Positions 13,501 to 25,400 of a stretch of 64,000 nucleotides of DNA are shown here, piece after piece. The notes under the pieces were generated by a model. The model did not search any database, was not told where the DNA came from, and saw only the letters and a program-made list of their open reading frames with translations. The stretch comes from Argopecten irradians (lineage: Eukaryota; Mollusca; Bivalvia; Pectinida; Pectinidae): contig NC_091135.1 in the NCBI RefSeq assembly GCF_041381155.1, forward strand, positions 66,367,067 to 66,431,066, given 5' to 3'. A program made the translations under genes and the position numbers. Within the stretch, counting starts at the first letter, position 1. Each line of letters begins with the position of its first letter.

Positions 13501-15790
13501 TAGTAATGTACACAGTGTCTGGCCCAAAGGTCTGCTAGGAATGTAGTAATGTAGTGTCTGGCCCAAAGGTCTGTAGAATGTAATATGTACACAGTGTCTG
13601 GCCCAAAGGTCTGCTAGGAATGTAGTAATGTACACAGTGTCTGGCCCAAAGGTCTGGTAGGAATGTAGTAATGTATACGGTGTCTGGTCCAAAGGTCTGC
13701 TTGGAATGTAGTAATGTACACAGCGTCTGGCCCAAAGGTCTGCTAGGAATGTAGTTATGTAAATAGTGTCTTGCCCGAAGGTCTGCTAGGAATGTAATAA
13801 TGTACACAGTGTCTGGCCCAAAGGTCTGGTAGGAATGTAGTTATGTACACAGTGTCTGGCCCAAAGGTCTGCTAGGAATGTAGTAATGTACACAGTGTCT
13901 GGTCCAAAGGTCTGGTAGGAATGTAGTAATGTACAGTGTCATGCCCAAAGGTCTGCTAGGAATGTAGTAATGTACACAGTGTCTGGCCCAAAGGTCTGGT
14001 AGGAATGTAGTTATGTACACAGTGTCTGGCCCAAAGGTCTGCTAGGAATGTAGTAATGTACACAGTGTCTGGCCCAAAGGTCTGGTAGGAATGTAGTTAT
14101 GTACACAGTGTCTGGTCCAAAGGTCTGCTAGGAATGTAGTTATGTACACAGTGTCTGGTCCAAAGGTCTGCTAGGAATGTAGTTATGTAAACAGTGTCTG
14201 GCCCAAAGGTCTGCTAGGAATGTAGTAATGTACACAGTGTCTGGTCCAAAGGTCTGGTAGGAATGTAGTTATGTACACAGTGTCTGGTCCAAAGGTCTGG
14301 TAGGAATGAAGTAATGTACACAGTGTCTGGTCCAAAGGTCTGCTAGGAATGTAGTTATGTACACAGTGTCTGGTCCAAAGGTCTGCTAGGAATGTAGTTA
14401 TGTAAACAGTGTCTGGTCCAAAGGTCTGGTAGGAATGTAGTTATGTACACAGTGTCTGGTCCAAAGGTCTGCTAGGAATGTAGTTATGTACACAGTGTCT
14501 GGCCCAAAGGTCTGGTAGGAATGTAGTTATGTACACAGTGTCTGGCCCAAAGGTCTGCTAGGAATGTAGTAATGTACACAGTGTCTGGTCCAAAGGTCTG
14601 TAGAATGTAGTTATGTAACAGTGTCTGGTCCAAAGGTCTGCTAGGAATGTAGTTATGTAAACAGTGTCTGGTCCAAAGGTCTGCTAGGAATGTAGTTATG
14701 TAAACAGTGTCTGGTCCAAAGGTCTGGTAGGAATGTAGTTATGTACACAGTGTCTGGTCCAAAGGTCTGCTAGGAATGTAGTAATGTACACAGTGTCTGG
14801 CCCAAAGGTCTGCTAGGAATGTAGTAATGTACACAGTGTCTGGTCCAAAGGTCTGGTAGGAATGTAGTTATGTACACAGTGTCTGGCCCAAAGGTCTGCT
14901 AGGAATGTAGTTATGTACACAGTGTCTGGTCCCAAGGTCTGCTAGGAATGTAGTTATGTACACAGTGTCTGGTCCAAAGGTCTGGTAGGAATGTAGTAAT
15001 GTACAGTGTCTGGCCCAAAGTTCTGATAGGAATGTAGTAATGTACACGGTGTCTGGCCAAAGGTCTGCTAGGACTGTAGTTATGTACACAGTGTCTGGTC
15101 CAAAGGTCTGTAGGAATGTAGTTATGTAAACAGTGTCTGGCCCAAAGGTCTGCTAGGAATGTAGTAATGTACACAGTGTCATGCCCAAAGGTCTGGTAGG
15201 AATGTAGTAATGTACAGTGTCTGGCCCAAAGGTCTGCTAGGAATGTAGTAATGTACACGGTGTCTGGCCCAAAGGTCTGCTTGGAATGTAGTAATGTACA
15301 CAGTGTCTGGTCCAAAGGTCTGCTAGGAATGTAGTAATGTACACAGTGTCTGGCCCAAAGGTCTGCTAGGAATGTAATAATGTACACAGTGTCTGGCCCA
15401 AAGGTCTGCTAGGAATGTAATAATGTACAGTGTCTGGCCCAAAGGTCTGCTAGGAATGTAATAATGTATACAGTGTCTGGTCCAAAGGTCTGGTAGGAAT
15501 GTAATAATGTATACAGTGTCTGGCCCAAAGGTCTGGTAGGAATGTAATAATGTACAGTGTCTGGCCCAAAGGTCTGGTAGGAATGTAGTAATGTACACAG
15601 TGTCTGGCCCAAAGGTCTGCTAGGAATGTAATTATGTACACAGCGTCTGGTCCAAATGTCTGCTAGGAATGTAGTAATGTACACAGTGTCTGGTCCAAAG
15701 GTCTGGTAGGAATGTAGTTATGTACACATCATTTCAGTGTCTGGTCCAAAGGTCTGGTAAGAATGTAGTATTGTACACAAGGTCTGGTCC
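1528..15790. repeat. giant 43-bp satellite array, about 330 units
   Basis: The unit on the plus strand is GTAATGTACACAGTGTCTGG followed by CCCAAAGGTCTGCTAGGAAT and GTA. It varies mainly at three places: GTAATG/GTTATG, GGCCCA/GGTCCA and GCTAGG/GGTAGG. The left edge (to about 2000) is rich in a GGACTGTAGTTATG variant, and 4380-6410 has many copies shortened by 1-4 bp. No gene lies in it. Because 43 is not a multiple of 3, each minus-strand frame reads the same 43-residue pseudo-peptide. Confidence 0.98.
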
Positions 15791-15957
15791 CCAGGGGCCA
15801 GAGAGGCGGGGCCCTATAGGGGAAATATAGCAAATTTTAAAATCCATCTGTAGAAATAAATACATGAAGTTCAATTCTAAAGCATTCAAGTTGGTAGCTT
15901 GTGCTCTTATCCTGAAACAGGTGAGAGATACAGGCCCAATGGGCCTCTTGTTTTCAA
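15791..15957 (-). mobile_element. reversed tandem-core element fragment at the satellite's right edge
   Basis: Starts in satellite-like CTGGTCC then CCAGGGGCCAGAGAGGCGGG, and ends at the family head ACAGGCCCAATGGGCCTCTTGT (last 20 bases read), the reverse of ACAAGAGGCCCAT. Confidence 0.55.
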
Positions 15958-16183
15958 CTTTATATTGCTATTAAAAACCACTTTCATAAAAGTTCAAAAT
16001 CAATTGCAAATCACGGTAATTAGAATGTCATTGACATGTATAGTTTGTCAAAGTTTGAGAACAGACATTTTACTGGCCAAGGTCGATCGTGACCAACCTC
16101 AGATGAGTCGAATTTCCTGTATTCCTCGGAACTATTGATCTGGTCCCCTGCTGTTTGAATTATAGGGGTTTTACTGTATATAA
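15958..16183 (+). mobile_element. 3' part of a pogo-like MITE
   Basis: Shares about 225 bp with the right half of the element at 30285-31010, including GATCGTGACCAACCTCAGAT and terminal GGGGTTTTACTGTATA. Confidence 0.65.
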
Positions 16184-16187
16184 GCTA

Positions 16188-17580
16188 ACAAGAGGCCCAT
16201 GGGCCTTAACGGTCATCTGACTCATGCCACAAAACAGTCACAGTATTAAGTAGTGGTTAACAATTAATATAAGAAATACAAAGAACATCTTAGTTTAATA
16301 CGTTTCTGAAATAGGTAAAGTTCATTTGTTGAGCCCCTTTCACAACTATTATGGTTGTTATTTACTCAAGTGATAAAATTTTAAAGCCAAATTTCAGTCA
16401 AATTACCCCTTCTGAGCCCCGCTCTCTGTCCCTATCCGTCAGACCTAACTCGTTTATATAAAATATAATTGCCCAATCCCCAATGATGTTTTACACCAAA
16501 TATGGATGTAATCCACTCAAGGGTTAAGGAGGAGTATGATTTTAAATTTTATCAAAATTCCCCCTTCTGAGCCCCGCTCCTCAACTCGTTTATATGAAAT
16601 ATATGATTGTCCTTCCCCAATGATGTTTTGCATCAAATATGGTTGCTATCCAATCCAGGGTTTAGAAGGAGTAGGATTTTAAAGCCAAATTTCATCAAAT
16701 TTCCCCTTTCTGAGCCCCGCCCCTCTGTCCCAGGGGTCGGATCTAACTCATTTAAAATATGATTGTCCTTCCCTAAAGATGTTTCACACCAAATATGGAT
16801 GATATCCACTGAAGGATGAAGGAGGAGTAGGATTTTAAAGCTAAAATTACAGAAATTCGCCCTTTTGGGGCCCCACCCCTCAGCCCCTAGGGGTCGGACC
16901 AGGCTCATTTATATAAAATATGATTGTCCTTCCCAAATAATGTTTCACACCAAATATGGATGAAATCCATCCAAGGATGAAGGAGGAGTAGGATTTTAAA
17001 GCTAAAATTAAGAAAATTTCCCCTTTTGGGGCCCTGTCCCTCTGTCCATAGGGGTCGGACCTATCTCATTTAATAAAAAATGATTGTCTTTTCCCAATGA
17101 TGTTTCATACCAAATTTGGTTGCCATCCATCCAAGGATGAAGGAGGAGTAGGATTTTAAAACTTAATTTAAGAAAATTTGCCCTTATGAGGCCCCACCCC
17201 TCAGCCCCTAGGAGTCGGACCAGGCTCATTTATATGAAAAATGATTGTCCTTTTTCAATGATGTTTCACACTAAATATGGATGAAATCTATCAAAGGATG
17301 AAGGAGGAGTAGGATTTTAAAGCTTAAATTAAGAAAATTTCCCCTTTTGGGTCCCTATCCTTTGCCCCTAGGGGTCGGACTTATCTCATTTATATAAAAT
17401 ATGATTGTCCTGCCCCAATGATGTTTCATACCAAATATGGATGTAATTCACTCAAGGGTTAAGGAGGAGTAGGCTTTTGTATAAGTAGTCTGACGCACGG
17501 CGCACAGCGGACGGCACACAACGACGGACAAAACACGATGACAATAGGTCACCCTGACCTTTGGTCAGATGACCTAAAAA
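16188..17580 (+). mobile_element. tandem-core Helitron-like element
   Basis: Head ACAAGAGGCCCATGGGCCTT. The core repeats of about 165 bp carry AATGATGTTTCACACCAAAT and AGGATGAAGGAGGAGTAGGA. The tail has a CGACGGACAAAACACGATGA block, then a hairpin (AGGTCA..TGACC-TTT-GGTCA..TGACCT), then poly-A. The architecture resembles bivalve pearl or Helentron-associated elements. No Rep/helicase is encoded. Confidence 0.7.
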
Positions 17581-17704
17581 TGCACAGTTAAAAAATCCAG
17601 ATAAGGGATGCAATTAGTATAAAAATGAGACTGATAAACAGTAAAAATCCATACATATCATACTGTTTAAACATCATTTTATTCTGATATACTAAAACCA
17701 TTTG

Positions 17705-18083
17705 TCAAGTAGGGCGTTCTCCTGTACAATCTGTTGTACCAGCTGTATCACCAGATTCCTCACTATTCGAGTCAACAGAACTGGATATGTCATTCATATC
17801 CTGATCTATACTGATGTCCTTTAAAGATTCATCTGGATTGTCTAGCTTCACATGATCTTTCCATTTGTCCATGATATTATCAAGGTTACTGTCTAACATA
17901 AGGCCAGACAGTAAATTTAATGATTCCTTATTTTCCTGATTTCGTTTCTTTTTCGTCTTAGATTTTTCTCTATAATTTACACCTTCCTCCGAATAGTATA
18001 GTGCACCATATTTGCTAGCATTGGTAAGGTCGACTGGCACTTTGTCCCCCCAATGAGAACGACGGACCACTTCGTACAGAGGC
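17705..18083 (-). CDS. METTL17: METTL17 terminal exon
   Basis: Residues 456-581 and stop TGA. It starts with PLYEVVRRSHWGDKVPVDL, the conserved C-terminal SxWGD block. It then runs into a basic patch (KSKTKKKRNQ) and a Ser/Asp/Glu-rich tail with no family match that I recognise. Acceptor TGTTTCAG. Confidence 0.92.
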
Positions 18084-21000
18084 CTGAAACACAAAATTTA
18101 ACATCATAAGGCACACAAAATTTCCACAGGTGCATATAGTTTGTTCTAGTGAAGATATTGTAATAGATGTCTTGGTATATTCTCTTGATAATAATTATTA
18201 CCAAGATATGCTCTCAGAATATTTTTTGTCTGCAAATGCCCATGGTAGTTTCCTGGGGGCTACACAATTTTTACAACAGAAGATGTCTAATGCGGCTATC
18301 TGCCGATGCGGGCTATATATTAAAGTTATTTTAAATACACACAAAATAGCAGGTGAATAGCTAAGGTACCCTCTACTATACCAAAGTATTTTCACATGAG
18401 CTAATCTTTACATTTGAAACCTATTGTCAAACAGATACTTTGCTTATGATAACTTTACAAGTCTTTTTATATTTTATATGTAAAGAGAAATACACATAAA
18501 CAAGAAGCTGTAGAAGAGGTTGCTTGGCCTGGATGTGAAAGTTGCTATGGAAGGTTGAACTGAGAAGGATAGAGGCAAAATCCTGACAAGATACCAACGA
18601 TTGTTAACATAGATCTATATCTGTAGCAACACTTAATTAGCTGTATAGTAACAGGAGGCTAACAGGGTCTGTATAACTTACCTGTTTAATTCCGTAAATA
18701 CTACAAAACCCACTATTCTAGGTAAACAGTTTATGTACATGGTATTAGTGATGATCTCTACTTACCTCTGTGACTTTTTCTTGGACACAACGTAGTGTCG
18801 GAGACTACCGTCATGGCAACAAATACGACAGTGAGAGTGGTGATCTTTATGTTTCATTGCCTGGACAATCCGTGGCCACTTAGCATCTATAAACAATGAA
18901 AGTCAGACAAATAGTAACAGCTTCCTGTACAGTTGCCTGATTCACAGTCCAATGTCAATCTCCCAACATTTCTATAGAACCAAACAACTTTCAATTATTC
19001 AGTTCTATTGACTTACTTCCGGTACCAAGTATGCTACTTTTAATGTACAAAGGACAAATAAACTCATCAAGATGATCTAAATGATGCGGTGAAAAACCTA
19101 ATGGTGAAGAAAATATTTTATTACTGTAAGGTTCGTAGGGGAGGTGTTGGAATAAAATCAAAAAGACCGATATTAATATCTCACTAAAGCTTCCTTTAAT
19201 ATAATCTACATACAAGTGATTGTTTCTGTTATTTTAGTTACACACAGCTTGAAAACATCTTCCCTCACCTGTCGTGTTGACCTCTCCTCGTTTCAGGATT
19301 ACATACGAGTATGGGGTTGTCATCTTGTCCAAATAAATCTGGTTTAGAAAGAGAACAATTTTTGACAAATCGATACCAAACTTGTACCCTAGTTCATTAA
19401 AAATACAAATAATGGCTTCATCTAAAAGTTACCTTCGGTGGTAAAAGTGATGAATGGCAATGATAGAAGATTATCAACTAGAACACTGACACGTCAGGAA
19501 TGGCCGTGCTCAATGTGCCTTACGATTAGAAAATGACTGATGACAGTATAGTACAAGAAATCCTATAGGGACTGCCTGTCAGCCATAATGTTGACCGATT
19601 GGTCCCAAAATGCAATATGCACAACAAGGGCACTAGGGAAACCTACATATAAAATTTGAGACAGATCCCTGTGTTACTTTGTGAGAAATAGCAGTAACAA
19701 TTTTCAACTATCAAAATCCAAGATGGCTGCCTGTCAGCCATTTTATTGACTGATAAGATACAGAAGAATTCCACAGAAGTGGATGTGTCGCCAGCACAGC
19801 AGTTTAAAACATCACAAAAAATAGTTATTTACAGTTGAAAATATTGTTAATAATTAGGTGAAGTTATCAAGTGTCGTACCTCTTACAAATATTGACGAAT
19901 TTTGACCAGAATCGAACCCATCTGAGATTTCATTAATACAGCAATTCAGCAATACACCAAATTTGTTTGAAATCGGACAATAGATACTAAGGTTAGAAAT
20001 AGCTGTAAAAAACTTCAACTGTCAAAATTCAAGATGGCTGACAGGACCGATCGGTCCCAAAATACAATATGCACAACTAGGGTCCCAGATAAATCTATAC
20101 CGCCGGTATATGGAATTTGAGACAGAACCCCTCTGTACTTTCTGAGAAATAGCGGTAATAATCTTTACCTATCAAAATCCAAGATGTAGGTTTGTCAGCC
20201 ATCTTGTTAATTCATCGGTCCCAAAATGCAATATACCCAACTACAGCCCTACGGGAACCTTATACATATGTAAATTAAGAAAGATCCCATCAGTACTTTC
20301 CAAGAAATAGTGGTACTAATCTATAACTATCAAAGATGGCGGCTTGAATTTGAAATTGATCCCTTCAGTAATTTCTGATCAATAGCGATAACAATATTTT
20401 ACTATCAAAATACAAGATGGCGGCCATCTTTTTGACTAATCAGTCCCAATATGCAGAACCAGGGTCATAGGGAAACCTACATTTGAAATTTAAGACATAT
20501 GAGACAGATCTTTTCAGTACTTTCTGAGAAATGGCAGTAACAAGAAAAACAGACGGATGGCCGGACGGACAGAGAGACAGACAACCTAATTAATTGAGGC
20601 CCTAATTATGAGTGATGTTTAACAGCTAATGGCATAACATTTGGCATTGATAATAAACTACAGTATGGTGTTTTATATACCAGGTATATAGAAACTAACT
20701 GAAACTAGAAATATGTCTGTTAGACATTAAGTGCTTGCAAACTACTTCCTAAAACCCTGATTTCTAGTACAATACGCATCTATAAAGCCCATGCTCTGAG
20801 ATATAACTTACACATACAACTAGATCCCTAGGGGAACCTGTACATGAAATTTGAGACAGATCCCTTCAGTACTTTCTGAGAAATAGCAGTAACAAACTTT
20901 GATTGTCAAAATCCAAGATGGCGTCCTGTCCGCCATCTTGTTCACTGAACAATAAATACTTTCCTTTGCTACAGCACTGTCCAGTCTCTGTGTACGTGGT

Positions 21001-22432
21001 GACTTACCTGTGTCATGCTTGATCGCCTCTCCCGAGTACACCAGATCTAGAGCTCTGGCACCCACACTGATATTGTAACGTTTTTTATTCTGTTTCTCTT
21101 ACACGGGGCTGGGTTAAAAAATATTTATTAGAATCTCAGCAAATGCAGCCTATGGTCCCAGGGGTTAGTAAGCAATAATGCAACATACACCTAGGACCGG
21201 TTCAAACTCTGTAAATGTCTTTGGCCGGTTCTAAAGTTATCTATTTATATATATATGTCTTTCGAGGAGCGCTAACGTGCTCCACGGGATATGTAGATAG
21301 CTTCTGCTATTCATAGCCGCTATGAAAATTAGAAAAATACATTCAATCACTATGTATGATAAGCCGCTTGAAGTTTACACAAAATGAAGGTGTTTAGCAC
21401 TGTCTAATGTAACTATTGTTAATTTATAGTAGAACATCGCTGACAGGTATCTCTTAGTATAGGTTTTTAAAAGGTTGGTGTCACTTAATCTTGGCAAAAT
21501 CTATTTAACGGTATAAGACAATGACTTCCGGTATCGTGTGCGCAGCTGAAATCTGCGCATAGAGTACGCTCGCACTAAAAATCCTTTTCATAATGATTTG
21601 ACACATTGCTGAACTTTGACATTTGAAATTTACTTTTTTATATTGCTCAAGACCACAAAGGCTCGCAAACACATCAACTAGTGCCTTGTGATAGGTTCAA
21701 TATTGATTGATCAAATTCAGATTTCCAGTGAAATATGATAATCATATTATTGTACATTATATAATTTCTCATTATCTGAATTCACAAGACAAAGGCAGTT
21801 ATTATCATTGCCTCATCACTGTAACTCTAGTAGTTGGTCTGTTATTAGTGTCAGTGCAGTAAGATTCGAAATATTAACTCTTTAGAGATGAAGGGCAAAT
21901 TTAATGTTATGAATGTTCAAACATCTAAACCATTGCCGATGGCAGTTTTGATGTAAGACATTGGTGCATTGACTTGAGATTTCTTTAGATTACTTAATTA
22001 AGTCTAGTCACAAAATTGCCAGATGTTTTAGACTCCCTTCATCAGAATGTTCACTTGGTACCATAAAAAATAATACACACCTTGGATTGTCTGAGAGGCT
22101 CATAACTAGCACTAAAAGTGCAAGCAATTTTCATGTCTTTGATGGCAAACTTTGGACATTTCATATTGTGAGGACACTGAAAATAAATGTTTTTTTTTGT
22201 ATAGTTTCTTATAAGCACATATATACATCCAATAAAAGTGAAAAACAAAGGGACATCACCTTGGCAAACTCCTTTAAATTCTTTTAAATATGATATTTTT
22301 GATGAGAACTATAACAAAATGACCTACTGGTATCACAGGGACCTGGCACAAATTTTTTTAACCAACAGTATACATACATGTATATATTATAGTATCAAGG
22401 GTATGAACTCAGTGGTAGAGAAAATCGGACCT

Positions 22433-22465
<33 letters not shown>

Positions 22466-25400
22466 ACAGTATTCAGATGAAAAAATTGAACATGGCATCA
22501 GAGGTTAAAGTATGAGCTACACGATGTTTAAATGGAGTTTCTACAAAGTACGGGACTTGACACCTCCAAAGAAGATTGTGGATGAACACAGTTAAGGGTA
22601 CTCTTTACCACCACAAGCGTAGATTTTGTGATTTCAGCTTGGTTTTTGAGGTATCCATTAGAGGCAAGACAACATTTCGAGTGGACAGGGAAATGTTCAT
22701 AGCATATTTTTCGTAAATTTCCCGATTCATCAGGCCATAACTTGGTCAATACTTGGTCACTTTTGTTCATCAAGCACTTTTTGGAAAGATAAATTATTTC
22801 TCTTTAAGGATGTATTCTTCTGTGGTTTCAGTCCCGTTAAAGTCTCGTTTCGACATAGATCAAAAACGTTATGAGATTTTCAAATACGATTTATCAATAT
22901 CTGTAGCATGTGGTCTGTAGCAAATTTTGTCAAAAAATTACATTTATATTTTTAGTAGATTTTTTTACACAGCGATTTTTAGAAATGGCCAATTTGGCGG
23001 CCATTTTGAAATTGTGTCTTTTTTGGCTTTGAGAAGAGCCATCGTTTTCCCATTTTTTTCTTAAATTGTTTTTACTTAAATCATCACCGCGTCAGCATTT
23101 TCAGCTGTATCGAGTTAATTTTTGCTGTTAATCTTCACTGGGTTCATGTTAATTAAAACATTGAACATTAATATTGATATGCAAACTATTGACAAAAGTT
23201 TAATACCAGAACTTTTTCTATCAAGTATTAAATTTGACAAAAATGGCTGAAAATGGTGCATTTTGGAGCTCAAAATTAAGGGGTAGGGGTAGCATATGTT
23301 GTTATTTTGAGAAAAAATATGACTCTTATTAATCATAACTTGGCTTTAAATTCTAGTGTATGTGGTCAAAACGGTGAAATTCCAATAAAATCCACTATTT
23401 TGTCATTTTGGTATCTTTGAGTGATAATAACTCAAAAACGAGCACACGGACATATGTTTTTTCTTCCATTTTCTTTCATGGTATGAACTCCTCTTTCCAA
23501 AAATTTATATGAGAAAAAAAGTTTAATACAAGAAAATTTTGACTTCTCAGAGGAGTACATCCTTAAGGGAAGATATGTGTCACTGGTATGTAGGGCCCAT
23601 TTATTAAACAAGAGGCCCATGGGCCTTAACGGTCACCTGAGTTCAGATACAGAATGAAACAAAGACATGCATATAAACACTAATATATATTTAATTTGCC
23701 CATCAGGCCCTTGAAGTCAGTCAGTGATTTTATAAATTTGACTTTTTAATCTATGAAGATTATTTGGTTCCATCAAATCTGTGAATTCAGGAGAAGATTT
23801 TTAAAATGTTATCCATTTTGACCCCTTTTGGCCCCACCCCTCTGGCCCCTGGGGGTCGGCCAGGACCAATATGGATATGATGTTAAAATGCTATCTCAGG
23901 CTAATAATTCTAACCCAGATTGACTAATTTCCTATGAAAACTAAGCAAATAATGTTCCTAAATGTGTTTTTCCTATAAAAACTATAGTAAATTTGACCCC
24001 CCCCCCCAGGAGAAAATCTGAGATCCCAGGGCCATGAAATTCACAATTTTTGTAAAGGGCCTTAAGACCTTCCAATCTATCAAGAGTATCTGGTTCCATC
24101 AAATCTGTGAATTCAAAAAGAAAATTTTTGAAACTACCATTTTGACCCCTTTTGGCTCCGCCCCTCTGGCCTCAAGGGTCGGCCATGACCAATATGGATA
24201 TGATGTTAAAATGCTATTTCAGACTAATAATTCTAACCCAGTTTGACTAATTTCCTATGAAAAATAGGCAAATAAATTTCATAAATGTGTTTTTCCTATA
24301 TAAACTAAAGAAAACTTGACCCCCTCCCCAGAGGGAAACATGAGACCCCAGGGTCATATTATTCACAATTTTTGTAAAGGACTTTAAACCATTTCCATCT
24401 ATGCAGAGTATTTGATTCTACCAGTTCCAGAATTTCAGACGATTTTTGAAGTTTTAGCCTATTTGATCCGTTTTGGCCCCACCCTTAAGGCCCCTGGGGA
24501 TCAGTCATGGAAAATTTGGTAATAAGATTCAATGGCCATCACATAGGGATAATTCTGACTGCAATTGACTAATTTCCTATTATAATGACTAAATAATGCT
24601 CAAAAATGTGTTTTCCCCATATAAACTACAGTAAACTTAACCCCCTCCCTGGGGGAAACCTGAGACCCAAGGGTCATATGATTCACAATTTTCAAAAAAC
24701 ACCTTAAGACCTGTCCATCTATGACAAGTATTTGATTCTACCATTTCCAGTATTTAAGAAAAAGATTTTTAAAGTTTGAGCCTATTTGCCCCTTTTGGCC
24801 CTGCCCCTCTGCCCCGAGGGGTTGACCAGGACCAATATAGATATAATATTAAAATTTTATCTCAGGCAAATAATTCTAAACAAGTTTGACTCATTTCCTA
24901 TGAAAATTGGGCAAAAAATGTTCATAAATGTGTTTTCCCTATATAAACTATAGTAAACTTGACCCCCTCCCCAGGGGGAAACGTGAGACCCCAGGGTCAC
25001 ATAATTCACAATTTTTGTAAAGGACCTCAAGACCTTTCCATCTATGAAGAGTATGTGATTCTACCATTTCCAGAATTTCAGAAGAAGATTTTTGAAGTTA
25101 TATAGCCTATTTGACCCCTTTTGACCCGCCCCTAAGGCCCCTTGGGGTCAGTCATGGAAAATTGGTTAATAGGATTCAATGGCCATCTCATACTGATAAT
25201 TCTGACAATATTTGACTCATTTCCTATTACAAATGATCAAATAATATTCAAAAATGTGTTTTCCCTATATAAACTATAGTAAACTTAACCCCCTCCCCAG
25301 GGGGAAACGTGAGACCCCAGGGTCATATAATTCACAATTTTTGTAAAGGACCTTAGGATCTTTCTATCTATGAAGAGTATTTAGTTCCATCACATCTGTG

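Noticed and set aside
1896..15684. Dozens of minus-strand frames encoding a 43-residue repeated peptide (MYITTFLADLWARH type)
   Set aside because: A 43-bp unit without stops in two minus frames, and with a stop in the third only when it carries GCTAGG, yields these frames automatically. No start context, no signal, no conservation.
21009..21069. Possible extra METTL17 exon (minus) with a good GTAAGT donor, reading ALDLVYSGEAIKHDT
   Set aside because: Its phase does not fit between exons 13 and 14, which join perfectly without it and match the family length. Could be a cryptic exon.
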